DNA from: Acridotheres tristis
Taxonomy: Eukaryota > Chordata > Aves > Passeriformes > Sturnidae
Assembly (NCBI GenBank): GCA_037013685.1
Contig: CM072919.1
Span: forward strand, 49,868,616 to 49,932,615
Direction of reading: 5' to 3'
Length of the DNA stretch: 64,000 nucleotides
Positions 47,642 through 58,400 of the stretch are shown one piece after another. The notes below the pieces were generated by a model. The model searched no databases and was not told the DNA's origin. It was given only the letters and a program-made list of their open reading frames with translations. The position numbers and the translations under genes were made by a program. Position 1 is the stretch's first letter. Each line of letters begins with the position of its first letter.

Positions 47642-48920
47642 TGTGCTGGTTTGAAGGAGGTAACCCGAAAAAAAAAGGTCTCTTTCATTTCCTGCCTCTC
47701 CCAAGGTAGCCAGTCTGGCCCAGGTGAAATGCCCGGAGCAGGCAGAGGTGGGCTCAGGAGGCTGCTGGGCCCTGTTTTCCACTCTAGGGGCCCCAATGGC
47801 CGGGTCGGGGAGGGAGAGAGAAAAAAGCCTGTTGCTAAGATTTTAGCCTTCTCTTCTCCCCCCGCAGGCCTGCAGCTCGGCAGGGCCCTGCCACTAGCTC
47901 AGAACAGCCGAGGGGTGGCTGAGCCCCCTGCTTGGAAAGCTGGCGTGTCCCGGCAGGGAGGAGGGGTGGCCATGGGCAGTGGGTGCTGCAGCCCCAGGGA
48001 GGCTGAGTGAGATCTCAGCCATTCCCCATCCCCACCCTCCCAGCACGGCCTGAGTCTCCTGAGATCCTGGCACACCTCCAGCATGGCCTGACTGCAGCTT
48101 CCCTGTGTGAGATCCTAACTCTTTTAATGCTCAGATAAGACTTGCAGACCTTCAATCCTCCCCTGAGAGGGAAAAAGAATAGAGAGAAGACACGAAGGTC
48201 AGTGAAGTAAGAGCTAAGTTCCTTTAGATGGAAGGAGAATGAGAAGATGCTATGAAGGTTGGCTGAAAATCCTTTTGTAACCTGTAGGGGTGGACTGTAC
48301 TGCACTGAAAATTCCTATAAAACATGGAGAAAGACATTGCGGGGGGGGTTGGAGTGTTCCATCTGATAGATTATTGACCAAAAGTATCTGTGTTGAGAAT
48401 CTTTTGCTCCAAGGAGAAAAGGGGATCTCTGTTTCTGGAGATGAAACATGAATAGAGAGAAAGAGAGATGAAGAGAACTTTTGCTTTGGAACAGCTCATT
48501 CTTAAAAGTAAATACCCCATGAGTTTAACATGGCCCGTAAGCACAGCTTTGGGAAAGCTGTGAAGATGGGAGGAGTTCATGGAAAGTGAAGCCACAAAAG
48601 AACTGGTTTTTTTTGTGGAGAAGTCTCTATGGCCTGACAAGAGGAAACTTCTTTCTCTGAAGTGAACTGAAAAGGTCTATTTAAGTTGGGAACTGACTGA
48701 AGCGTTTTTTGTATGTTGTTGTTAACAAGGTTGGGAGAGGGGAGGAAGAAGTGGTCTGAAGATCTTACTCTGAATTTGTTTATTTTTCCTTCTCTTTGTG
48801 TTGTTAGTAAAGTTTTTCTTTCATACCTTTTTAAGTTTTAGGCCTGCCTTGCTTTTACTCCTAATTCTATCTCACAACAAAAAATTAGTGTATTGAAATT
48901 AGCAAACCTAAACTATAGCA
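47642..48920 (+). mobile_element. Solo LTR (LTR-C) of the long A/B/C family, nested in a CR1
   Basis: 1279 bp, TGTGCTGGTTTG to ACTATAGCA, flanked by exact CTCCC repeats. It shares GACTTGCAGAC (48139-48149), the GGAACAGCTCATTCTTAAA block near 48490, and a 3' end with AGTAAA (48806-48811) in the place of AATAAA. The GC-rich 5' part spans roughly 47700-48100. It defines the true ends of the family and gives a 5-bp duplication size. A run of nine G occurs near 48338. No coding sequence. Confidence 0.92.
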
Positions 48921-49920
48921 CTCCCTCAGTTTTTTTTCACACAAGAGGTCTTCCAATGCTCTGATCAATTTTAAAGACTTTCTTGGACCTCCACTGAAAG
49001 GTCCCCATCTCTCTTGTGCTGAGAATTCCAGCACTGGACACAGCACTCCATGCGAGGGCTCCGTAGAGCAGAACAGAAAGGCGGAATCACCTCCCCCAGT
49101 CTGTTGGCTACAGTTTTTCTGGGATAGAATAATTTTTCTGAGCTGCAAGAACTCATTGCCAACTTATGCCAGATTTTACATTCATCCATATCCCCAAGCC
49201 CTTCTCCTCAAGGCTGCTCTGAACCCGTTAACTTTTCAGTCCATACTGATACTGGAGTGCTGCCCCAACACCGGCGGCAGAACTTGTACTTGGCCTGGTT
49301 GAACTTCATGAGGTTTGCATAGGACCACATCTCCAGCCTCTCAGGGTCCCTCTGGGCAGCACTGCTTCCCCCACGTGTGCTCAGCAGCATCATTCAGTGC
49401 CAGTTTTGCTGTGTCATCAGCAAAATTGCCGAGGATGCACTCAATCCTACTGTCTGTGCTTTTAACAAAGGCACTAAGTAGTACTCATCCCCGTACAGGG
49501 TCCTCCTCAGGAAGGCCACTCGTCACCAAACCTCCACCTGGATATTAAGCCACTGACTGCAGCTCTTTGGAAGCAACCACTCGTCCAACTTCTTATCCAT
49601 GTAGCAATCTATCCACTAAATGCATATCTTGAAAATTTAGAGACAGTAATATTATGAGGGAGGGGACCATATCAAAGCCTTGCAGAAGTAAAAACAGATT
49701 ACACCAGTTGCCCTTATCCACCAGTGCAATTATTCAATTGTAGAAGGCCATCAGCCTTCACAAAAGGCAAATTGTGCCTAAATCATGCCTGTGTGGACAT
49801 AACTGTGTCTTATTACCTCCCTGTCATGCATATGACCTGGCAGAACTTCCAGAAGGATCTGCTCCATGACATATAGCAGACTCAGAGGTGAGGCTGACTT
49901 CTGACTAGAGTCACATGCTG
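48921..49920 (-). mobile_element. CR1 LINE, ORF2-side part, continuation beyond LTR-C
   Basis: Continues the element from 47245-47641. It passes through the C-terminal ORF2 region, the 'ttgaacttcatgaggtttgc' segment near 49300, the FADD region in reverse ('gctgtgtcatcagcaaaatt', near 49410) and the upstream RT part, to about 49920. Total CR1 length without the LTR is about 1.4 kb. Confidence 0.85.
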
Positions 49921-50856
49921 GTGTCTGAAAATGTTTTTTTCTTTTAGTACAAGATTCTTCTTACTGTGAGCACATAGATATCTTTTTCTTTTTTACAGTA
50001 TCTGCCATTGTTTCACAATTATTATATAGCTATAATTGTTTTCCCATTGTAGTGTGAGTGTTATTTTGTAGTGCCTTCATTTGTTTTCAGTTTAAGATCA
50101 TTGAGCTTACTTTCCAATTTGGCAAGACCATCAGTTGTTTTTATAATTAATTAAGCCTTTTGTTGTTTTTCTTGTTTTTTTTTTTTTTAACTGAAGCCCA
50201 ACAGATCTTACTGAATTAAATTTTCACTCAATCACAGAGCAAATTCTTCCTGAAATTAAAATCCTATTCTGCAAAGACAAACAAATTGTCAGCTGTTTCC
50301 TTTGATTGCTCTTGTGTCTGTCCCTGCCACTCTTAAAACAAGAAAATGGGAATTTCTTCTTCACAAAGCAGTGATTTTGTTGGGTTTTTTAGATAAACAC
50401 CTTTCAAATTGAAACACTCCTGTCTGGCACTAACAGATTAAATGCTATATGACAGAGAAAGCATCTCAGAGATTGCTGCTATATTTTGGAACTATTCTGT
50501 AGGAGTAAATCAACTGAGACAAGCACTGGCATAATGTGGGGAAGGAAAAGGGAACATATCTTTACATTTGTTTTGCTGCCTGGTTATAGACATTAATTTT
50601 ATAATCAGGAAAAAGAATGGTCAGTTATGGTACATAACTTATATTACTTTGAGTAATACTCAAGAGCTGTCTTTCATTTATCATGAGATGTACAAGTGAA
50701 ATTTGCAACTTATTTACCTATAAAAATTTCAGAATTGTTTCAAGCTAAAAGCCATCCTTTTTTATTTTCCTTTTTGCTATAGTGCTGGTTCCTCCTGGAT
50801 TATGCAGAAGCATTATTGTAGGCAGAAGTCAATCATTTAGAAAATTGAGAAAAGTG
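49921..50856. other. Single-copy DNA, no gene seen
   Basis: AT-rich, with a T-run near 50177. Nothing recognised. Confidence 0.5.
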
Positions 50857-50862
50857 CATTGT

Positions 50863-51375
50863 TGTTGCAGTCCCTTGTCTATCATTGTAACCCCGCCCCT
50901 TGTTCCAGCCCCTTCCTTGTCAGTCTTACCCTGGGCCAATCTCTAGTTGATCCACCCCTTTGGAAGTCTGCTATTTCTCAATATCCCATTGGCCCCTGTG
51001 ACCTTTTCTCCTCCCCTGCTTCCCTCACTGTTTGTAACTCTGTAAGACCCTGCCCTCCCCTCCTTCCCTAAGGATTCCCTACAGGTCAATTGTTTGTACC
51101 CACCCCCTGATCTGCCCCTGTATTTAATCTCGAGCACACGAGGTTTTCAGGGTTTTTGCCTCTCAATCTTCTCATGTTAGTAAGCTGTTTGGAATCTCAG
51201 AAGGAGAAAGTCTTCCTCATCTCCTTTACCTAACCCTGGATACAAGCCACGCTGAAGAGTTACTGGTTCTTAAGGTTCTGGCTCCAGGAAATCTTATTCT
51301 GGGGCAGTTCTCCACACTTGGCCACAGTGCCAGTGTGCACACAAAGAGCTAGCCTGGGCTCGGGTGGCTGTGTCA
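50863..51375 (+). mobile_element. Solo LTR (LTR-F) with exact 6-bp target-site duplication
   Basis: 513 bp, TGTTGCAGTCCC to GGCTGTGTCA, flanked by exact CATTGT repeats at 50857-50862 and 51376-51381. The U3 is pyrimidine-rich with CCCCGCCCC and CCAAT-like (GGGCCAATC) boxes. A TATTTAA box lies at 51121-51127. I see no clear AATAAA. A 6-bp duplication is usual for beta-retrovirus-like (ERVK) insertions; assigning the class is inference. Confidence 0.82.
51121..51127 (+). promoter_or_regulatory. TATA-like box of LTR-F
   Basis: TATTTAA about 260 bp after the LTR start, below a C-rich U3 containing a CCAAT-like motif. Confidence 0.6.
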
Positions 51376-51381
51376 CATTGT

Positions 51382-52889
51382 TAGTGGGGTAGGTGGGGAA
51401 AATGTATTGTAGGTTCATAGGACGTGCCAGAAAAAGGTTGCTTTGATTTCAGTGGTCCCACCATTCCTTTAACTCATTGAGTTCAATTGGGGATTTTCTT
51501 CACTAAGGATTTTGAGATCAGATACTTTATTTGAGCAAAATGGATCCATTTTTCAAATTGTCACTGTGTGCTTGGGAAGGTCGAAGCTGTATTTTTTGTA
51601 AGCTAAACTAAAGATGAGTTGTGGGAAAGAAAGTGACAATGAGAACAGGAATGACAGATCAGAAGGGAGGTAGAAAGGGTGTGCCTACTTTCTTTTCCCT
51701 TTGAGTTCCTGGGAAGATGTTATCAGGGATCTACTTGGTTTGTTTCCACACATTATTACTCCTGATACTTGATGTTTTTGAGACAGCAGAACAAGTAATG
51801 GTTTTTTATTTTGCTGTTTCACCAGCTTTAGAAATTATTTTTCTGTTAATGATTAAATATTACTCATTTTAAGCCTGAAAGTGTGGTGTAACACTGTTCC
51901 AAAGTCATTAACCTTACCTCACAACTTTTGGAGAGTTTTGACACCTACCTTTCTGATAGTGATTGTCAAATATGGCATGCTGACAGTGCCAAGTCTTCCA
52001 CAGCTCCATGCCCACCTGGCTGAAGGAGAAAGCTGGTGAGGCTGGAGTACCAGTAATCCATACACAAGCATATACAACATGCATATCTGCACATAAACAG
52101 AGCAAAGAGTGTTTTTTATTTACTAAATACTGATAATTACATCCTTCAAATCGTCCACCAGATCAGAACACCGCCTTCAGCATTTATAAGGGTATATATC
52201 AGGAAAAGAGCAAATGAAGTTGATTGCATATTTCTCCATGTACGTGGAAGATATAAACAGGTCAGAATCAGTGAGTTACCAGAGGACTCTTTCTGATTTG
52301 TTGTAGTTCTTACACTATAAATTTTTCCTAGCTGCAATTTACAACACAGGTAAATGAAGCTGGAGGTCATTTCTCTTTACCTTACTGGGGAACCACTGGC
52401 ATTCTAAAAAGAGCCTGAGTCTCCTCCTTATTGTGGAGATTAAATCAGGTAGTCCTAACCTCATTATACCGATACAGAAGATACACATACATAAATACAA
52501 TGATATATAAAAATGTGTATTGCTTACCCATAATGGGTTCAAATATTCAGCTGCTAAGTAGACAAATTTTTCTTCAAGACTAACTAGATTTTGTTCTTTG
52601 CTTCCAGATTCTCTTGTTAACCTGTGGAATATATTGCTCTTAATTTTACTTACGATCAGCAGACAACTAGAACATTGATGAGCTATTTCAGGAAGTTATT
52701 GTTTCTGGGTTTGGTGTGAAGAAAGGTCATCTTTTGACGTATTTTCATGATAGTTGCTCAAGACAAAAATTGACCCTTCTAGTTTTTATAGAATGCCACT
52801 TGAATCTTCGAGTTGTCAAAGTGTCATACAATTTTTTGTTTTTTCTTTCCAATCTTACATGCCTTCTCTATAAATGAGAGGTTAGAAGG
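51382..52889. other. Single-copy DNA, no gene seen
   Basis: No exon or repeat recognised. Short open frames only. Confidence 0.5.
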
Positions 52890-53063
52890 GTGATACTGAT
52901 GTGGGAAAGGCTGACTTAATCAGTGAGCTCTTCATCTCCACTGGTAGTCAGGATCCCCACTCGTCTCAAGTTTCTGATCCTCTGGTTGGGATTGGGCGAG
53001 TGAATTCCCTACAACTACAATTAAAGAACAGGTTTGAGACCACTTGATGAAGGTAAATAGCCA
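52890..53063 (+). mobile_element. CR1 LINE, 5' part, interrupted by LTR-G
   Basis: Resembles the CR1 ORF2 region before the RT core ('gagctcttcatctccactgg', 'gaacaggtttgagaccactt'). The text runs into TAGCCA at 53058-53063 and resumes at 54079. The left edge is approximate. Confidence 0.65.
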
Positions 53064-53569
53064 CAGTCATGTTTTGACAGCTGGCCAAACATCAGGCACC
53101 CACAAAAGCCACTTGTTCACCCTTCTCTGCCACAGCTGGGCAGAGGAGAGAAAAAAAAAAAGCAAAGGGTTAGGTTCAAGTTCAAAACGCATTTGCTTTC
53201 CCTAATCCCTCCCTTCTTGCCATGGACTGTGCAGAGAGAGAGGGCGTGGGGGTTTTGGTCAGTTCATCAAGATCTTCCACTGGTTGGAGAGAGGAATCCA
53301 TCCCCTGTGAGACCATGGGGTCTATGGGAGACTGTTCTCCACGAACTTCTCCAGCGTGGGTCCAATCTCACAAGCAGCAGTCCCACCAAAGCTGGTGCAA
53401 TGTGAGTCTCTCCCACAGGAACACAGTTCTCCCAGACTGCTGTGGCTTGGGTCATTCTTCCACAGGGTGCAAGTGCTCCAAGGACAGGCTGCTCCAGCCT
53501 GGAAGCAAAGGCCCTCTCTTTCCACTGGGTCTCCCACTGGATCACAATCTCCTTCAGGCATCCTCCCGC

Positions 53570-53703
53570 ATGGGCTGTGGGTAGATCTCTGCATCCCCCA
53601 TGGATCCCCATGGGCTGTGGGTGGATCTCTGCATCCCCCATGGATCCCCATGGGCTGTGAGTGGATCTCTGCATCCCCCATGGATCCCTGTGGGCTGCAG
53701 GGG
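53570..53703 (-). repeat. 40-bp tandem repeat, 3.3 copies, in LTR-G
   Basis: Copies at 53570-53609, 53610-53649 and 53650-53689, plus a partial copy to 53703, differ by only a few bases. Each contains ATGGGCTGTG and GCATCCCCCATGGATC. As 40 is not a multiple of three, a frame reading through shows the repeat in all three phases in turn. Confidence 0.95.
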
Positions 53704-53890
53704 CACAACTGCTTTACCATGGTTTCACCACAGCCTGCAGAGGAATCTCAGTTCCAACACCTGGAGCCCCTCCTCTCCTTCTCCACTGACACTGGTTGTT
53801 GTTTCACCATGTTTTTTCTCTCACATGTTTTCATCTCCTCCTGTTCTCTGGGTAGAAAAAAACTGTGTGTCTATTTTGTTTTTATTTTCT

Positions 53891-53900
53891 TCTTAAATAT
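53891..53900 (-). promoter_or_regulatory. TATA-like box of LTR-G
   Basis: ATATTTAAGA on the minus strand, about 180 bp from the LTR start at 54078, with an upstream CCAAT-like motif (AGCTGGGCCAATTAGAG, near 53930). Confidence 0.55.
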
Positions 53901-54078
53901 GTCACCACAGAGGTACTACCAAGTTCTCTAATTGGCCCAGCTTTTGCCAGCAGCACAACCATCTTCAGAGCCATCAGGGATTGGGTCTGCTGGACATGGC
54001 AGGAAGCTTCAACAGCTTCTTACAGGAGCCACCTCTGTGGCCCCCTGCTGCCAAAACCCAGGCCATGCAAAACCAACA

Positions 54079-55410
54079 TAGCCATAAGTCTGTGAAACCT
54101 TATGACGTTCATTTAAGGGTCCTGAGGAAGCTGTCTGATGTTGCCAAGTCTCTCTCTCCATTATGTTTGGAACGTTGTGACAAGTAAAGTACATGGTGAG
54201 TAGAAACGTGGAACATTGCTCCCATTATTGTAAAAGGGAAGGAAGGAAAATCTATAGACCCAGAGCCTGTGAACTTCACCTCTGTGCCTGGGAAGATCAT
54301 GGAGCAGATCCTTGTGCACATAAAACACAAGGAATGATGCAAGGCAGCCAGAATGGCATCACAAAGGGAAAATCATGCATGACCAATCTAGCGGCCTTCT
54401 TATGATGAGTGATGGCAATGGTTAACAAAAGAAGACTGACAGGTATCATCTACACAGACTTCTGTAAGGCCTTCTGTACAATCCCAGATGACAGCCTTAT
54501 CTCCAAACATGAGATGTGTGGGTTTGATGAATGAAACACTCAGTGGATAAGGAATTCAGAGGCTGATGAAGGTGCAGGCTAGTAGAGGCTGGTGATGGAT
54601 TCCTCAGGGCTCTCTCTTGTGACTGGTACTCTTTAATATCTTTATCAATGACACAGACAGTGGGACCAAGTGCACACTCAGCAAGTTTGCAGGGTATGAG
54701 AAGCTGAGTGGTGCAGTTGACATACCAGAAGGAAGGGATAACTTGGGGGTCTTCATAGATGAAAAGTATAACAAGGGCCAGTAATGTGTGCTTATAGTGT
54801 AGAAATCCAAACCTATCCTGGGCAGCATCAAAAGAGGCATGGCCAGCGCTTCAAGTGAGGTGGTTCTCCCACTTTTCTCTGGTTTTGTGAGATCCCACTT
54901 GGATTACTGTGTCCAGGTTTGAGGTCGACAGCTCAAGGAGGACAGAGGCCTGTTAGAGTAAGTGCAGAAGAGGGCCCAAGAACGCTTCTCTCATATGAAG
55001 ACAGAATAAGAAACCTGGGATTTTTCAGTGAGGAGAAGAGAAGGCTTAATTGCAGTCTTCTAGTACCTTAAGGGGATTTATAGAAAATAGGGAGAAAGAC
55101 TTTTTATACAGCCAGAAAATGAGAGGAGAAGGGGAAATGGTTTTTACTTGACACAAGCCAAGTTTAGATTAGATGTTAGGAAGAAATTCTTTACTCAGAT
55201 GAGGGCAAAGTACTGAAACAAGTTCTCCAGTGAAATTATGGGTGTGTCCCATCCCTGGAAGCATTAAAAGCCTGATTGAATGGGGCTATGACCAACCTGG
55301 TCTAGTGGAAACTGTCCTGGCCCACGTTAGAGGGAGTGGAACTAGATAACTTTTAGGGCCTCTTCCAACCCAAGCAGTTCTGTAAATTTATTATTCTATG
55401 ATTCTATTTA
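54079..55410 (+). mobile_element. CR1 LINE, RT core to tail, continuation beyond LTR-G
   Basis: Sense CR1 in full order: 'ccataagtctgtgaaacc', 'gggtcctgaggaagctgtct', the DFCKAFC-type RT motif near 54450, 'ggtactctttaatatcttta' with a following INDTDS near 54650, 'agtttgcagggtatgagaag' in place of FADD, the C-terminal segments near 54830-55020, 'tagattagatgttaggaaga' near 55170, and the tail 'attattctatgattctattt' at 55390-55409. With 52890-53063 it forms one element of about 1.5 kb. The catalytic aspartates are lost. Confidence 0.9.
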
Positions 55411-58400
55411 GTATCAATGCAGCATTGGAAGAATTTTTGTATATAAGCTTCAGCATAGCTTTCCAAATAACTAGTTTTGACTCAGGTTTTAACTTTTGCC
55501 AGCACTGTCCAGAAAATAAGGCTGGAGCTCAGACCTGTGGGGTGTGAACACATTGGCTCTGTTACAATAAAATAGAAAACACATGCTTGAAGTTAGGATG
55601 CACATAAATTCTTCTCAAAATGGGAGGATAAGAGTTCTGTATTTTCAGGATAAAGGTCTGTGTGAAGGTGGGAAGGGAAAGGAAGTTCCAGGAAGGGAAG
55701 TTTATTGACGTCTACTTAGTAAATTTAGGTATATAAAGCATTTAATAATTACAGTTTGGCAATCAATGCTATTTACTCCACAGTACCATTTGCTAAAATT
55801 AAAATTAGTATGGGATACGAATATTATCATATAAACTTATAATGCATATCTTAAATGTTACATGAATGCTTAATATGTCACCAACCCAGTGATATCCAGT
55901 GCTGGCCAAGGGATCTTTCTTCCAGCAGCTGGAGATAAGTCTCTCTCAGACAGCTGCTATGGAGGGAGAGCTCAATGGACCCTGGTGCCTGCAGGTAATT
56001 ATAGCATAAAGTGGTTGGTTTTCTGTCAGATTTTTTTCTCTATTCATGAAGCTTTGGATGCTTATCAGTCTAGTATGCAGCCAAGCCATTTGGGGGCCTT
56101 GGTGCTGTCTTATTGATAGCTGAAGTCAACAGAATTAACTTCAGTTAAGCCCACCTGCTGAACGTCTGTCTGGATCAAAGTTCAGTTTTCTCAAACAGGA
56201 GGAGTGCATCCATCACACACTGTTCCAAAGTAATTGGATGATTTCTAGATGTGCCTTCTGACTTCAGTAGATCTGTGATTCTGTGAATTTGTGGAGTAGG
56301 ATAGACACTTGTTCCCACATTCACCAGCTTTTCTTCATAAAATACGCCCTCTTATTCCCTCAAAATCATAGTATCCCAATTCCTCTTGGCATTACTATGA
56401 AAAGTCCAGCTCATTACCCTCTGTATTCCAGCCAGGTGGCTTTCTCTGTTTCCTCCTATGGCTATAAGCCAGACAAAAGCCTTTGGGATTTTCATGGGAG
56501 TGTGATTTTGATGACTGCATTCCTGCACCTGATGTGTCAGTTGCTCCTGGCTGGCAAAATTAATACTTGGAAGAGAATTTCACCTAATTACTGACTTACA
56601 GGAAAGAATGCTTAGTCATCTAGCAGATATGGTGATTATACACTGAATCTTGAGGTTAGCAAGGTGTATTCATGGTAGGTTTTTTAAAGACTTCTGCTGT
56701 GCAGTCATGAAGAATTTTCAATGATATTTGCAAACAGAATATCCAGTCTTATAATTTACAGGTGTCAACAGATTTTTCACAGAGGGAAGCTACTGAAAGG
56801 CACTAAACTTCAAGTTTTAATCCTAATTATACTTAAATTTATTAAATAAATGTTAGCAGTTACGTAGAGAAAGCAAGATTTCTTCCCTTAATCCTGCAAG
56901 TATGGCAAGATCATGTTGACTAAATAAAATTTTCAATAAGGCTGGCACTTAATAGAATAGTTTAATAATGAAGTCTAGTACAATTCTAAACTAGTGAAAA
57001 CAGCTTTTAAATAAATATTAGGCATTTTCCAGCTATGCTAGCCAGATACATATGAGAGACAAAGAGAATATGAGGGAAATTCAGGCCTAAAACTTTCAGG
57101 AAGATCTTGAAACACGCATCATTAAAAAACACATGACTAAGGTTAATGTCATAAAAGCTTGCAGGAGGTTGTAAATATCTAACAAAAAAAGTCTATGATA
57201 AACTGATTAGCTGAAGTAGATTTCAATTGAACAGCTCAGAAACCTAACAAGTAATGTTTCTGAGCACTTCAAACCAAAATTTTAAAACATGACTCCTGAG
57301 ACTCACTGAAACCAAGCCATCAAACAAATTTCCCATCTGTTCATTTTAGCAACAATTTTGAGGACAAAAGTAATGGATGTTGTTATTTAGTAAGTCAACA
57401 TATCATAAGTCAGATTTTTGCATTAAAACAGATATACTGCAATCTTCCAGTATTTGTCAGTCTTGTGTAAAAGAAGATATGTGCCCAGAAGAAACTGATA
57501 AATGAGACTAAGAACCCATTTGCACATTTGTTTACCCCATTTGCATGTTTAAATATTCGTATTTAAATTACATTAAAATATGTTGATGGATACAAATGCT
57601 GTTGTATGGTCCAACTACAATGTTCAATTTGATTGGTTGATTTGGCTGCGCTCTATATTATTAATGTACCCTCCAGAGATGCACCCATACAACAGCCTAA
57701 ATGGTTCTGTAAGTCATATCATCCTGCTGCTCTGCTGAGTGAAAACTTCTTACTTTGCTCTGTTTGTTTTATAGAACACAAAGTAGGACTGAAGTATACA
57801 GAGGACATATTTAATGTAAATATCACTTCTTTTAACAGACATTTTTCACTATCATTATATGAATATGATTCTATTACCCTGGTATCTGTTTTCAACACTG
57901 TGCAATAACTTGCTTCATAAAAAGTTTGCAAACATTTAAATTTCAAAATGTCTTCCTTTGGGTTAATAATGCCTTGAAGTAAAAAACTACTATACATGAA
58001 ATTCAGAAAAATAATATAAATATCAAAAAAGTCCAAGCCTAAAAACTGTGTTTCATAATAATCTCTGCCCATTAAACATGATAAATCTTGCTATTTCTAG
58101 TTTCTCCTTAATCAATATGATGTAATTGCAATTCTGTTTTCACTTACTGTGATTTACTTAGTGTGCTTTGATTTATGACACCAGAAATTTGTTTAGTTAA
58201 TGGAATATTTTAATTTACCATGCATGATGGAACATAGTGTAGTATCTTTGAATTATGCAGTGAATATCTGTATTGTATTATGTTGAGAACTAGGCAAACT
58301 ATGAAATCAAAAGAAGATTAGTTGTATAAGCATCTTACTTTAGACATCTCTGTCCTACTACACTGAAGAACTTACAACACAAATAGCAAAGTGAAAATTA

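Larger units (their letters stand above)
53064..54078 (-). mobile_element. Solo LTR (LTR-G), minus orientation, nested in a CR1
   Basis: About 1015 bp between TAGCCA repeats (53058-53063 and 54079-54084). In its own sense it starts TGTTGGTTTTGCATGG, has CCAAT-like and ATATTTAAGA promoter elements (53891-53900), a tandem-repeat block, and an end whose CA has decayed to TG. The general layout resembles a long LTR family widespread in birds, which I recognise only from memory. The usual poly(A)-signal region seems deleted near 53160-53220. Open frames of 120-191 codons on both strands come from the repeat block and are probably not genes. Confidence 0.8.

Noticed and set aside
47503..48305. Frames of 61-119 codons around LTR-C
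   Set aside because: They run across the CR1-LTR junction and the GC-rich LTR block, so they cannot be a single inherited gene.
53222..53931. Frames of 120-191 codons on both strands
   Set aside because: They are kept open by the 40-bp repeat in LTR-G and cycle through phases. No start context, domain or conservation can be shown.
56283..56594. 103-codon frame
   Set aside because: No recognised domain, low-complexity composition and no splice or promoter context. Length is within chance for a 64-kb window.
57633..58072. Frames of 91 and 117 codons on opposite strands
   Set aside because: They overlap each other in AT-rich DNA and match nothing known to me.
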